A DNA stretch of 64,000 nucleotides from Rhynchopus sp. YZ270_cl-10. Lineage: Eukaryota; Euglenozoa; Diplonemea; Diplonemida; Diplonemidae. This document shows, in pieces, positions 1 to 11,400 of this stretch (the stretch's first letter is position 1; each line of letters begins with the position of its first letter). Both the position numbers and the translations under genes were made by a program. The DNA lies in the NCBI GenBank assembly GCA_964035575.1, contig OZ037859.1, positions 62,001 through 126,000 on the forward strand, read 5' to 3'. The notes beneath the pieces were generated by a model, which was given only the letters and a program-made list of their open reading frames with translations, did not search any database and was not told the DNA's origin.

Positions 1-1426
1 GTGCCTTGCCGAGTTCGTCCTTCATCTGCTCTGTCTGCACACGGTCTCCCGAGTCTGTGACGGGTTCCAGGCCTCCAGGTGCGGCGAGGGGCGGCTGCGT
101 GAGACGCGTCGGGTCCTGGCTGCCCAGCACCGCCTGTGTGTAGGCAGCAGGGCCGCGCTCAATCTCAAGCAGGCGGTCCTGCTCGTCCTCCAGCTCCTCA
201 TCCGCAAGGAGCCTGTCGCGGCAGTGGTGGCACAGTCTGCTCTTGATCATGTACAGGTCCTCACGCACGGTCTGCAGCTCCATGTGCACCATTGCAATGA
301 AGTTCGCCTGCTCAATCAGGTTCTTGTTGTTCACATTGTCCTTCTCCTGGATCTGCGATTCGCTGACCTTGTTCTGCTCGAGCATGCGTGCAATGGAGGC
401 TTCGAGACCTGCGTTCTGGCGCTCCACCAAATCCACGATAGACAGGCACTGCTGGATCTCCTCTTTTTTGATATTCATCTCGCGCTTTGCGGAGTTGCCG
501 AACTCTGTCATCTCCTTGCGTGTTGCGAGGAGTTGGTCGGTCTTGGTCTTGAGCTCTTCGTTGAGGGCACGGTTCTGAAGGGAGAGTGTGTTCATCTCAT
601 GCTCGCTGAGGCGGTGCAGGCGTGAGAGCTCGTCGTCGCCCGCCTGCACCTTTCGCTGGAGGGCGAGGATACGTGCGGACATGTCGCGTTTGAACTCCCA
701 TAGCTGCTCGTCGTGTGCCTGCACCTCACGCACCTTCTGCTCGATCTCTGCCTCCATTGCACGAATTGCCTCTTCCTGCTTCTGCCTCGTTGCGTCCAAG
801 TGGTTGCGCAGCTCCGACAGCGACGCCGCCTGGATACTGAGGTTGTTGCCCGCACTCTCAAGCACCGCAATCTCGTTGTTGATCTGGACCTGGCTGTTTG
901 AGTAGTCGCGCAGCTCGTCGTCAAGCTGGCCAAGCTGCTTTTCTTGGCTGTCGAGCTTCTTCGCAAGGCCCTCTTGGAAGGCTGTGCCTTCCTTCTCCTT
1001 TAGGGCGAGCTTTGTGTTCTCGATCGATTGGATGGAGATCTCACGCTTCAGTCCGTTGAGCTCTGCGAGGAGCTGGTGCTTGTCTGCACGGAGCACTTCG
1101 ACGACCTCCTGCACGGTTTCGTTGATCGTCTCAAGGTCGTTGTAAGAGTCGTTCAGCTGAAGGTGCTCCTTGCGCAGGTCCTCGAAGGACTGCACGGCTT
1201 GTGCGTACTGGTACTGCGGGTCATGATGCAGCGAGTCAGTCAGCCTGCGCGACGTGTCCAGTGTACGCTGGGCACCCTGCACCTTCTGGTGACACAGCTC
1301 CAGAATACGCTGTGGGTCGTGCTTGACTGCATCGAACTCATCTTTGTTAAGCCACGTAGGACAGACCGGATCACGCACATAACGTGACGCAGGCCATGTG
1401 GCTGGCTGAACACCAGGAAGCGGCAT
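1..1426 (-). CDS. Long coiled-coil protein, C-terminus beyond window
   Basis: An open frame runs from an ATG at 1426 to the window edge without a stop (475 codons; begins MPLPGVQPATWPASRYVRDP). After about 30 N-terminal residues almost everything is heptad-like, rich in E, K, Q, L and R, so a rod-like coiled coil is predicted to about residue 410. A short Cys/His cluster (CHHCRDR) and a Pro/Gly-rich stretch follow. No catalytic motif is visible. Such proteins in flagellates are often cytoskeletal or flagellar, but that is only a guess. The stop lies left of the window. The 214-base spacer to the next gene holds a pyrimidine-rich tract on the minus strand, as expected for a splice-acceptor region. 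Opposite-strand frames here are shadows of the coiled coil. Confidence 0.8.
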   Translation of the reverse strand, partial: MPLPGVQPATWPASRYVRDPVCPTWLNKDEFDAVKHDPQRILELCHQKVQGAQRTLDTSRRLTDSLHHDPQYQYAQAVQSFEDLRKEHLQLNDSYNDLETINETVQEVVEVLRADKHQLLAELNGLKREISIQSIENTKLALKEKEGTAFQEGLAKKLDSQEKQLGQLDDELRDYSNSQVQINNEIAVLESAGNNLSIQAASLSELRNHLDATRQKQEEAIRAMEAEIEQKVREVQAHDEQLWEFKRDMSARILALQRKVQAGDDELSRLHRLSEHEMNTLSLQNRALNEELKTKTDQLLATRKEMTEFGNSAKREMNIKKEEIQQCLSIVDLVERQNAGLEASIARMLEQNKVSESQIQEKDNVNNKNLIEQANFIAMVHMELQTVREDLYMIKSRLCHHCRDRLLADEELEDEQDRLLEIERGPAAYTQAVLGSQDPTRLTQPPLAAPGGLEPVTDSGDRVQTEQMKDELGKA

Positions 1427-1640
1427 TCTACCACTCTGTGGTGTGTGGATGGAGGGTGGGGGGTGGAGGGTGGAGGAGGGGAGTGGGTTGTATTTGACAC
1501 AAGCGTGTGATGTTTCTTGATATGACAATAGTGTGATGGACCGTCCACCACTGACAGGTAAACCCCAAACCCAGACACCCCATCCCAACCCCCGTCCCGA
1601 AATTTTGTGTTTGGCAACTTTGCACCAAATAAAACCCTCC

Positions 1641-2624
1641 CTAGTCTTCTTCTTGCATGTCCTCTGCAGAGGAGGCGTCGTCCATGTCGTGGCGGAAGCG
1701 GGGTGGGTTTGTGAAGGTCTTCGCGCTCCGGTCCCAAGGGTGGGAGAAGACATAGATGCGGGCACCGATCTTCTTGATGATGGAGTTGTCTCCACGCAGT
1801 CCTTGCACGCCTGCTGTCTTGCAGTGCGCGTATCCGGGGAACATGTCGGCCGAGAAGGGGAACGCAGTCTTGAGCACGAGACCCGCATCCCTGGCCATAT
1901 GCTGCAGACGCCACGACTCGTATGGCTCGCCTCGTTTGAGTGTAACATGTATTTCGCCCTCTGCATTGATGAGCTCCTTTGCGGAGGTGAAGAACTCAAC
2001 AAGAAGCTTCTGGTGCAGGGCAACGTTCTTTGCTTTGTCCTTGATGCCACAGCCTGTGTGCGGGAAGTTGAAGATGATGTTGTCGACCTGCGCGCCTGAG
2101 CCGCCCACAGCCTCGCACTCCTGCAGATTTGTGGCATCGACACCTGTCACGACGACAGCACCTTGCTCCTTGAGCTGGTCGAGGAACACCTTGCTGCCGG
2201 GGTACTTCTTGTCCAGCTGCTCCTGTGTGTCCAGGCACGTGCTTACAAGGTCGCCGCCGTGTCCACGCAGGCGGATCAACGCTGCGGTAAATGAGAAGTC
2301 GCCCTCACCCACAAGCAGGAGACGCTTCCCATCAGGGTACAGCTGCTCCTTCGCGGCCCCACGGTCGCGCTTCGACATCTTCTTCTTCTTCGGCTGGATG
2401 CGGGGCTGCAGTTCCTTGCCCTGCTTTATTCGCTGCGTCTGTTTGCGGTTGTGTGCCTGCTTTTCGCTGCGCGCATGCAGCACCGAAGACCCCACAATCG
2501 TCTTCCCTAGCGCAAGCGCAGCCTTCTTCCCGATCTTCCCCTGTCCGTGTATCTTCTTCGGTGGGCCGCCCTTCTTGGCATGCTTCCCACCCGGCTTTTT
2601 GCCACCAGGCTTATTTTTTCCCAT
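1641..2624 (-). CDS. BMT5: BMT5-like rRNA (uridine-N3) methyltransferase, DUF2431 family
   Basis: A 327-residue intronless protein. The N-terminal 90 residues are very basic (GKNKPGGKKPGGKHAKKGG and further lysine runs), typical of a nucleolar protein. The family domain follows: the SAM-binding loop LLVGEGDFSF at about residues 103-112, a conserved stretch with LVSTCLDTQEQLDKKYPGS, and IIFNFPHTGCGI near residues 178-189. Yeast Bmt5 methylates N3 of a uridine in 25S rRNA during ribosome maturation; the same role is inferred here. The C-terminus is acidic. The start follows a pyrimidine tract ending TTCAG 13 bases upstream, consistent with splice-leader addition. Family assignment is firm; the exact rRNA target is not visible. 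Confidence 0.88.
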   Translation of the reverse strand: MGKNKPGGKKPGGKHAKKGGPPKKIHGQGKIGKKAALALGKTIVGSSVLHARSEKQAHNRKQTQRIKQGKELQPRIQPKKKKMSKRDRGAAKEQLYPDGKRLLLVGEGDFSFTAALIRLRGHGGDLVSTCLDTQEQLDKKYPGSKVFLDQLKEQGAVVVTGVDATNLQECEAVGGSGAQVDNIIFNFPHTGCGIKDKAKNVALHQKLLVEFFTSAKELINAEGEIHVTLKRGEPYESWRLQHMARDAGLVLKTAFPFSADMFPGYAHCKTAGVQGLRGDNSIIKKIGARIYVFSHPWDRSAKTFTNPPRFRHDMDDASSAEDMQEED

Positions 2625-2843
2625 TGTTTTTTATGTGTCTGAATATTTCAAGATGTGAAAGCGGAGGGAGGGGAAATAACGACAAAAAATCCAGAAACGC
2701 TATCCGTTTTTTGAGGCCAGAAAGAAAAAAAAAAACGAAAACTTTGAGATAACGTCTATCACAACACACACTCCCATCCCGAAACACAGGCTGGATCACC
2801 TGTCTCCGATCCTCCTTCCCATCCCTCCCCCTCCCCTCTCCTC

Positions 2844-4510
2844 TCACAACAATAGGTCGTCTGTCGCGCTTCCTCTCCTGGGGGTGGGTGGTTGGGAGGC
2901 TTTTGAGGATTTGCGTCGTTTGGGTGTAGGGGCTACGGAGGCAGCACTGCGGGCACGGGCGAGATCTGCCGGGGTGAGACGGCGCGACTTGGAGAAGATG
3001 TCCGAGCGCTTTGGGGTGGCTGCTGCTGCGAGGTGTACGGGTGTGCCCCCGATCTCAGCTCCACCTCCACCGCGTTGTGGCGTCAACCCCGCCTTTGCCA
3101 TCAGCTTCGCATGCAACGGTGTGTTCGCCGCCGTTGCAATCCCCGTCGTCGCGGCCTTCATCCTCTTCGCAGCTGCCTGCGCCATCTTCTTCGCCACCTT
3201 CTCCCTCTCGTCTTCCTCCAGCATTTCAAACTGCCGCCCCCCTTCAACCTCATCCGGATCCGCTGCCAGCACCAACGGTGTCCCTTCGACCTGCCCCCAG
3301 GTCATCAGTGGCGTGCTCCCTCCTCCCATCCCAGGGGTGATGATCGGTGTCGCAAGCAGCGCGTTGCCTGCACTGCTGGCGGTGCTGGAGCTGCGGCTGG
3401 GTGGGGCTGGGTGTCGCTGCTCAGGGACGTCTTCTCTGTAGCCACGCAGGGCACGCAGGTTGAGTGTCTTCGGCGGACCCATAGGGGGCGCTGCAGGCTC
3501 ACAGACGCCACTGCGGGCAACAGTCATGATGGCACCACGGCTGTTCCGCACAACTGCACCGTCACCAGAGGTTGTCTGCAATGCGTTGCTGCCTGCCTCC
3601 ACAAGAGCGCCTCCCTCTGCAGGGTACGACTTCCGCGATCCATCCGCGATCTGTATTGGTTTTGGGTAAAAAGGTTGAAGGTTTTTAGGTATTTCCCGGA
3701 GTATGACTCTCAATAGGTAGAGGAGTGCCTAAATAATGGTGTCCATTTTTAACGGTACCACAAGACAAGCTCGAGAGACTGTTTAGCCAAAAGACTCCGC
3801 CAACACCTCAGGAGGAATTATTTACTTAAAGAGGCAGGTGTTTAGAAAGCTGGCAGGCGGAGCATTGCCGTAGTGTGTGTGTGTGTGTGGCTGCATACCT
3901 GACGCACCCCTTCCGGCGCAGTCAGCTGTAGGGGCTGGTTTTTGTTCGCCCACGCCCATTTGCGGGCAAGCTCTGCACGGTCGTTCTGCTTGATCATGGA
4001 GAAGGAGGCATCTTCCTCTGGTGTGTTCTGTAGGGTGGTGTGGCGTGGTGGTGGTTGCGTCGCTTGTTAGCGCTTCATATGCAAAAAGAAAAGTTGGCAG
4101 AAGATGATGAGAAGATGAGCGCATAGCAACAATTCACCACAAAACACTGTGCATACCTTCTGCAGAAACTCATCCAGCGAGGGAAGGCCGTCGTCGCTCT
4201 GCCGCTGCTGCCGCCCGATGATCTGTGTCGGTGCTGGGTGTGCCTGCACAGGGAGGTCCTCTGGGAGGGGCGTTGCGCTGCCTGCGTGCGGGGTGGCGGG
4301 GGTGTCGTACGGCCTGCTTGGCGTCATGTCTGTGTACACTGCCTGTATGCGCTGCATCTCTGCATGGTCGCCTGTCTCCACTGCCTCCATAAACGCACGC
4401 CTGTCACGCATACGCTGCATCTCCGGGAAAAACGTCTTCTCCACAATCCTCTCAAGCATAACATCATACTCGTCATCGTCCATGACACGCTTTCGCTTGT
4501 AGCGTTCCAT
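2844..4510 (-). CDS. ESS2: ESS2/DGCR14-type spliceosome-associated factor, three exons
   Basis: Three minus-strand exons: 4157-4510, 3899-4027 and 2844-3650, giving about 429 residues. Exon 1 has the family start (RKRVMDDDEYDVMLERIVEK, then FFPEMQRM). The exon 1/2 junction restores SLDEFLQKNTPEDDASF, matching the family's SLDEFL-KYTSEDNASF. Exon 3 holds the C-terminal signature TPLMTWGQVEGTPL. Known homologues are nuclear proteins of the late (C-complex) spliceosome, which fits an intron-bearing genome. Introns are 129 and 248 bases, both starting GTATGC, with acceptors CTACAG and ATACAG, and both in phase 0. The start ATG lies 16 bases after CCCCACAG, a good trans-splice acceptor. The joined model agrees with the family along its length. 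Confidence 0.88.
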
Positions 4511-4622
4511 CTTTGTGTAGTGTACTCTGTGGGGGTGTGGTGTGGTGTGGAGGGAAGGGGGGGAGCGGGACATAGTGCAAAGAAATACCCAACCTGTTTT
4601 GTTTCTTTCCCTTTCTCGGTTT

Positions 4623-5735
4623 CTAAATGACTTTTGGTGAGAAGTGTTTTGCTCGTGATGTCCTTGCGTCGGGCGCGGCTGCGTGCGCAGGACGTGGCGG
4701 GAGGGAGAGGTTTACCTCGAAGGAAGACATTGGAACCCGAGCGGACCAGTCGCCTATCTCCACAGGGTCGACGTACCAGTCCCACCAGGGGTATGCGAGC
4801 TCGTGTGTCTGTACGAGGTAGTCCTCACGCTTGATGTACATGTCAAGCATGGGGGCCAGGTCCTTCAGCTTCTCTGCGTTGTGCACCTTGTAGAACGCGT
4901 AGAGCTTGCGCCCTGCACAGGCGCGTGCATGCGAGAGGCACGCCTCCTCGAAGTTTGCAGGCGGCGTCTGCCTCTCGGGAACAGGCGGCCCCTCCCGCAC
5001 GGTGATGTACACCGTCCCCTCCTCACAGGGCACACCTATGACACGCTCATGCGTCTTGCAGTCGCGCACACGGTCCTGCGTCAGCGCGTACTCCGTCCCC
5101 ATCAGCAGAGTCCCAAGGCTGTCCGTATCCCGCCGGATCTGCACATTCACCTTGGCACCACCTACACCGGCACTACCCGCAATCCACTCGCCATCCCAAT
5201 TGATGCGTTTGTCGAGTGGTGCGAGAAGCTTTGTGGAGGTGCGTCTCTCGCGTCGTTTCGTGCCACTGAAGAACACAGCTGCGTAGAGGGGACGTGGTGC
5301 CTGTGTCATGGCGGTGCCGAGGGCGTGGCGGAAGACGGCTGCGATGGAGACGAGGAAGGCGAGGGGCGTGGGCTCGGGCGAGCCTACGTAGAGTGCTGCG
5401 AGGGCGGCAGCGACGGCGGCGGTGTGCACGGCTGCCTTGCGCTGTGCTGTGTGCAGGTCGTCGGGGGTCGACGTTGCATCGAGGTCGTCTCCTGGCGTGT
5501 CCTCTTGGCCGTCTGCTTTCTCGCCTTCTGCCTTGCCTTCTACTTTGCCCTCCACACCTGTGTGTGTGGTGTCCACCCCCGCAGGCCCAAGGGAGTCCTC
5601 CAACAACGCATCCTCATCAAGCACGTCCTCCTCCAGCAGCTCCTCCTCTCCAGCCGCCGTCTTCACAGTAGGCGGCAGTGTCTTGGCAGAGGTAGCGTGC
5701 GCATCTTCAACACCAACGGAGTGCTGCGAGTCCAT
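4623..5735 (-). CDS. Hypothetical protein, possibly membrane-anchored
   Basis: An intronless 370-residue frame. The first 100 residues are acidic and low-complexity (EEELLEEDVLDEDALLEDS). An alanine-rich hydrophobic stretch (about residues 104-140, with a charged break) could be one or two membrane segments or a buried helix pair. The remainder is globular, with a conserved-looking patch YAFYKVHNAEKLKDLAPMLD and an aromatic cluster AYPWWDWYVDP near the C-terminus. I do not recognise the family. Codon use matches its neighbours. The 5' leader contains a tiny upstream frame (ATG-AGA-CAC-AGC-TAG) ending just before the main ATG. CTCACGAGACAG, about 35-40 bases upstream, is a plausible acceptor. 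Confidence 0.75.
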   Translation of the reverse strand: MDSQHSVGVEDAHATSAKTLPPTVKTAAGEEELLEEDVLDEDALLEDSLGPAGVDTTHTGVEGKVEGKAEGEKADGQEDTPGDDLDATSTPDDLHTAQRKAAVHTAAVAAALAALYVGSPEPTPLAFLVSIAAVFRHALGTAMTQAPRPLYAAVFFSGTKRRERRTSTKLLAPLDKRINWDGEWIAGSAGVGGAKVNVQIRRDTDSLGTLLMGTEYALTQDRVRDCKTHERVIGVPCEEGTVYITVREGPPVPERQTPPANFEEACLSHARACAGRKLYAFYKVHNAEKLKDLAPMLDMYIKREDYLVQTHELAYPWWDWYVDPVEIGDWSARVPMSSFEVNLSLPPRPAHAAAPDARTSRAKHFSPKVI

Positions 5736-6682
5736 CCGCTCTAGCTGTGTCTCATTGTGGATACGTACGGCCTGTCTCGTGAGGGGCGGTGTGTGGTGTG
5801 TGGGGTGGAGGAGGATGGAGGGAAAACGTTGTGGCGTTTCTTTCGTTGTAAGTCAGACAAATCTAAAAAACTAGAACAGTTAAAAGGAAAAAGAGGGTTT
5901 CTTTCCCGGGGGGGTAACACTGGCATAACTGGGGAGTTTTTTTACTCCTTTTTTTTTTGAAAAAAGAGCGGAGAGGGAAGAGCAAATATGGCGAATTCTT
6001 TGAGTTCGCCACAAAAAAATAATCAAATAATCGACATATCTCACAGGTTGGTTACGATCATACTACTATCGCCAACGACTTTGCTCATAACCACGATCAC
6101 TTACGATCGTAAGGTATCAAAGGGCTTTTTGTTCCCTAAGACACACAGTGGCGGCAAATAGGTTGTATGCCGGTCAACGGCTAAAATTAAGTCACCTGCA
6201 TTTGGTCAAAATCGCGAAAACGGCCACGCTCAGGTCGATGTAGTACGATCGTTACCAAACCGCGATGTCTTTCATGGTTTCATGTTCATGCGAAATAACG
6301 ACAACAGGGATAAATGTACAGTGTCTTAAGGAATAACACGCCTCACAACTCCATCCCATGAACATCGAAAAACGCACAGTGAATGACAGGCAGACCCAAT
6401 GGAGAGCGAAGTTTTTGCAACTTAAAAAAAGCCTCTCCTCCTCTCTCTCCCAATATCCCTTCGATTTTTGTTTCTTTTCGTTCTTAAATCATTGCAATGA
6501 AAAAGGCTAGAGAAAAGCCTCGTTGGCACACATCTTAAAGCAAAAGGGGTGCAGGCAGAAGAGGAACAAGAGTGCTTCGTCATGCAGGATGCCCCCACAG
6601 CCCTGCCCTACCACGGAGACAATAGAGACCACACCATGGTGATTGCATTGTTGGCAAAGCTTTTGAATTGAACTTGCATTTG

Positions 6683-6807
6683 CCACCTGATTTTTACCCC
6701 TTAAAGGCATGTAAAGTCGTGTACCGACGGTTCGTTTCTGCCTGTACGGACCTGTTCGGTCCTATACGGCCCTAATCGCGCCTGTTCGCGGGGTAAAAAT
6801 CAGGTGG
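6683..6807. repeat. Inverted-repeat element with internal 10-bp tandem repeats
   Basis: An 18-base arm CCACCTGATTTTTACCCC (6683-6700) is matched perfectly by its reverse complement at 6790-6807. Between the arms, 6741-6790 consists of five degenerate 10-base units (CCTGTACGGA, CCTGTTCGGT, CCTATACGGC, CCTAATCGCG, CCTGTTCGCG). It looks like a small foldback or MITE-like element. I see no clear target-site duplication. Confidence 0.6.
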
Positions 6808-7543
6808 ATTTAGTAAATTACGGTAAAAAAAAAGCTCAAACGTCTCTCCACATTGTAGAGGTTACATACAAGCCCCCTAGGCGAGAGGCCAGACACCTAA
6901 GTGTGTGTGTGGCATCGAGAAGGAGTCTTGCACCTAACCCCTCCAGTACCAATGAGAAAATTTGGTAAGATGAGAAGTCAGTCGAGAGATAAATACAACA
7001 AAAAAAAACGTCTGTGGTAGGTGAGGGGTCAACAGTTACGTTGTCGCTTCCCAATACCCAAAAGAAAGCTTGTAGACCGTATTTTTTTTTGTATTGATTT
7101 TGACCATTTTTGTGGAGCGAAAAAAAAATTCACTGATTTCTTCTTTTTGATGCAATAATGGAGCTTTTCAAACAAAGAAAGATAGTGAAAGCTCATACCG
7201 TACACTAATACAACTAAGTCTTCAAAGGAAACAACAAAAAACATGCGTTGTCCAAACCTTGCTTGGAACTGCATTGCTTTAACTGTTTAATGAAGACTGT
7301 CACTGTTTCCAAAAAAAAAACTGATCTTTTTTCGAGAAAAAAATAGTTTCATTTACTTTTCCTATCAAAGAAGAGAAAGTACCAGGACGTTCTAATCAGA
7401 TACATCCATTCGGGGAAAATAAAAAATAAAATAAGAGTGGTGCTCCGGGAGGGGTCGATATTGACAGGTCGCTGACAGGTCGTGGACCGATTTCCGAGAG
7501 CACCGAAGGGGGCTTTGTGGGCAGAGACTGGAACAAAAGAGTT

Positions 7544-7590
7544 AAAGTTGGTAAGATCCCAAACCTCTCGTTGCGAACAGAGTCACCTTT
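7544..7590 (-). repeat. A-type hairpin element
   Basis: On the minus strand it reads GGTGACTCTG, loop, GGGATCTTACCAACTTT, keeping the family outer pair GGTGA/GATCTTAC and the 3' tail YAACTTT. It is followed by a pyrimidine run and TTCCAG, so it sits where a branch region would be, although no convincing exon follows. Confidence 0.5.
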
Positions 7591-8429
7591 ACAAAAGGAA
7601 GGGTACAAAAAAAAATAGTATCGGTAGGTAAAGTTGTTTCGTTGATTGCACAATCCTGTTTGGGGGATTGGCGACCGTACCGGTAGTACTACTTCTCCTA
7701 TGAAGCAAGCTTCGTAGGAAAAAGGAAGATAGGTGACACGTCGACACACACACACAATACCGTATTGTATGCACTTCTATAAATGGGGAAACCCTTTTGT
7801 TTCTCTTAACTTTTTAAAGCTTAAAAAGTTAAAGGGGAGGTGGGAGGGGATGTTTTGATCGCCATCGCAAAAGGAGTAGTTAGAAGGGGTTGATCACCGC
7901 CAGTTGCTCCTTGTGAAAAATGGTTTTGCAAAAACATGAGAACAAGTTGTGTCCACGGCTGCAAACCTGGTGAAAAAGGTGGCCAGACGACCGCAAAGCT
8001 GTTGCCAACGTCAGATTGGGGGTGGGAACGGGGATAACATGTTGTACACAAAAAAAAGAAATGAGCCCAACAACCAATGCCACTGTATGTGCGTGTTATC
8101 GCTGGTGGCGCATGAGGCCATAGTGGGAGTGGAGAGAACAGATTGTTGGGAGTTAGACACGTGGGGGTTTTTCCTTTTTTACAAAAAAAACTAAACAATG
8201 GAACTGTTGGAGGGTGCGGCTTCTTTTTCGTAATAGAAGTCACGTCGCACACCTCGCGTGAAACGAGGTGTGTCATGAGCAATACACGCACAAAATAAGG
8301 AAAACTTGAAAGTTAAATGTGTCTCTAGGCACGGAGCTACCTGAGGCGGAAAATATGCCACTGTGCACACATCCAATAAAAAAAAAACGAACTAGGACGA
8401 GCAAATCAAACTTTGGAGAAAACAAAACA

Positions 8430-11400
8430 CTAATTCACTATTCCGCCACTGGGAACTCTGACGGACCGCTTCCTTGCGCCTATTGGTGCGCGGGAAGGGT
8501 TGAGGTGCGGACTGATCTTGCGGAGGGACTGGTCGTCTGAAGAGTCGCCTATGCTGCTGACGATCTCCGACTGGAGGATGCGCTCTGCACGTGTTGCGAG
8601 CATGGCAGGCGTCAACCGCAGGGACACCTGGTCAGGCGACAGCGGGGGACGCTCGGTCGCAGGCGAGAGACGTGGTGTCTCACGCTGGCTTTCGGTGCCA
8701 GTACTGTCCAAAGCTTCTGAGGCCACAATAGCATTGCGCAGCCCCTCAATAGCAGTCTCAGACTTACGCTTGCGCTCAGAGGCACGCTGCAGCTTTGTTA
8801 TCGCCTGTTTGTCCAAAGGCGACAGCGGGGCACCTGACTGTGCACGCTCGCGACGCCCCTTCATTGCCTTCAGCATTGCAACGGTGGCCAGCTTCTGTGG
8901 AGTGTTGAGTGAGGGGTTGTGGGTGTTGGACATACTGGCTTCATGAAACTCTCAAGGTCGATAGGCTGTCCCTCGTTCAGCGAGAGGCGTGGCTTGGAGC
9001 CACGCTGCGTAGTTACTGTGTCAGTCAAGTCTACAGAGAAGCGTGGTGAGTTCATGTTCGCGTACGTCTGGTTCAACTGCCCGATGGAGTCGCTTGCGCG
9101 CAGAGGTGACGAAGGCGGCGACGGCGGTGGTGACGCGATGCCTTCGATGAGCTCCTCTGCACGTTGGAAGAACGTTGTTTCGCCCCCAGCCCTGCGTGAG
9201 GGTGAGCCGTGCGGCGAGTGGCAGTGTCCTGTGCGCGTCACGGCACGCAGGCGTGGCAGCAGCGCACGCCGTGCTACGCCCTCCTGCTTGAGCCATTCCT
9301 GCGTCTGCCACGCATCCGCCGCATCACCCAGCAACGCCTTCCCCACCTTCTTCACACGCAGCGCTTGGAACAGACGTGTCGTCAAGACCATCAACTCCCG
9401 ATCACGCTCCGTGGTTGCCTCCAGAAGGAGCGGCCCCGCACCCAGCTCGATCTGCGCCACCTTCCCCTGATCCGTGCACACAACGCCAAAGGACTGCAAC
9501 GTACCCTCGCGAACAGAGGAGTCGTGCCCCTTCAGGAACACACCCCCAGAGCTCTCGATGGAGAGCACAAAGCCCGATGCAAAGCGCCGCTTGCCCACCG
9601 TTGGGGCTGCCTTCGGGACATGATGCCCGAAACTCGATTTCGGCGACACAGCAAGCTGCTCGGCCACGCTGCATGGGAACTGCACCCCTCCCTGCACTGT
9701 GAAGTGCTGCAGCTGCTCGTCTATTGTGCTGTCGATGTTCGCGTAGACGAGCGCACTCTGCACAGGCTTCTTGTCGAGGTATATGGCGGAGGCCCTCACG
9801 TATGAGTGCACGAGGTCGGCCGTGATGTACAGCGTTGTGCCCTTGGTGTGAGGGGTCTTGACAAAGTCGAATCCGTTGCGGGACTGCTCCCACTCGATTA
9901 GCAGGTCGGGGTGGTCTGCAGGCACGCCCTCCACCTCGCAGGAGACAGTGCCGCGACACACAGAGCGCCCAGACACCCACACACGGCTGACTGCAGCAGA
10001 GGAGTCCAGCTCCTGCTTTGCGTGCGACTTCCGTGTTGTGAAGTCAAAGTTCTTTCTGTCGTCCGCAACATACGCAGCAAAGTCGGGCACGCACACAAAC
10101 CAGTGTCCACGGTCGAAAATAGTGCCCTTTACTTCGTTGCGCTCCACCTCCGATCGGACAAGGTCCGACCAAGACACGTACTTCGCAGGGTCGTAGTTGA
10201 TGTACACATTTGTCGGACGCTTCACGTCGTCATCCTGCGACTGGCCCCGTGGGTCCTCCATAGGCGGGCTGCTAGAGGGAAGCAGGTCGTCGCTAGGGAG
10301 CAGCTGCTCCAGCTTCTCGTGCGCAGCCTCGAGCTGCCCCGTCACAACGGAGTGCTGCTCGGACAGCTGCTGCAGCAGGCGGCGCAGCTCGTCCTCTGTG
10401 CTCTCCTTCCCAATCAGCTTCGACTTCTCCTCCTCCAGCTGCCAGCTCATCTCCTCCAACTCCACCTTCGTCTCCTCTGTGTCGGTCTCCGCCTTCTTCC
10501 TGAGCACGTCCAGCTCCTCGACCTTCAGGTTCGCCTCCTTAAGCTCCTCCAGCAGTGCCTCCATACCACCCTGCTCCGCAATGCCAGAGTGGCGGCGGCT
10601 GATGTCACGCTGGCTCTGCCGTCTGTTCACACCTATCATCGGCGCGTCGTCGTCGGCTTCAACGTCCGCACCAAGCTTCCCCAGGAGGAGAGTGTTCTCC
10701 GTCTCAAGCTCGGTCACCTGCTCCGAAAGCTTCTGTGCCTTCTTCTTCCACTGGATGGCCTCGCGATGCCAGTCGATGGGGCCGAGGTCACGCTTCACGC
10801 TTGTCTTGCACTGGATTGCGTTGTGCCCAAAGTACAGTGTGTTCCCTGTCTCCGCGTGGTGTGCAGACGACGGACCCATTGTGATGATGACTGTGGTGAC
10901 GGAGTTACCGCACAGCGAGTCATACAGCACACGTGTTAGGCGGGAGTTGCGGAAGGGAACGTGCGATGCCTTCGCGGTGATGGATGCGATGCACGTCGCC
11001 AGCGCAGACAGCGAGAGGTTGATCGCCTGCGCCTCGTGTTTGCGCACTTCATCTGTGATCATTGTCTTCTTGATGCGCTCGTAGCCAGCCAGGTCCACGA
11101 AGACAAGCTTCCCGTTGACGCCGCTGCCCATCTCCGCCTCGGTGCCGATCCTCTTCACAAAGAGGGTGAGCACACTGTGGCCTCGACTGCTTTGCTTGTT
11201 CATCATTGTTTCTGCGACTACACGGTTTTTGTCGGCATCGTCGTAGATCGTGAAGAAGTCGTCCACGGACGTGACCTCGCGTGACGTGGTGATGCCTTGT
11301 ATGATGGTGCCACCTCCGGGTGCGTCGACGAGCTTCATGAACGGCGTGTCAGGGTTCTGCAGGTCCTGCAGGTTATCTCGGTAGAGCTGGAGGTACTGGC

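Larger units (their letters stand above)
5736..8429. other. Gene-poor 2.7 kb spacer
   Basis: No frame here looks like a host gene; composition is AT-rich with many homopolymer runs. It contains an inverted-repeat element (6683-6807), one A-type hairpin (7544-7590) and an AT palindrome (7806-7832, arms of 12 bases around AGC). A 67-residue minus frame at 6507-6710 has several cysteines (CQQCNHHG, then GQGCGG and CLHPFC) but starts inside the inverted repeat; it may be a zinc-finger relic. TTACGATCGTAA near 6101-6112 is a perfect 12-base palindrome. A small noncoding RNA gene cannot be excluded. Confidence 0.6.

Noticed and set aside
224-905. Plus-strand frames over the first coiled-coil gene
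   Set aside because: They are Leu/His-rich mirror frames of the minus-strand coiled coil; codon pattern and protein quality favour the minus strand.
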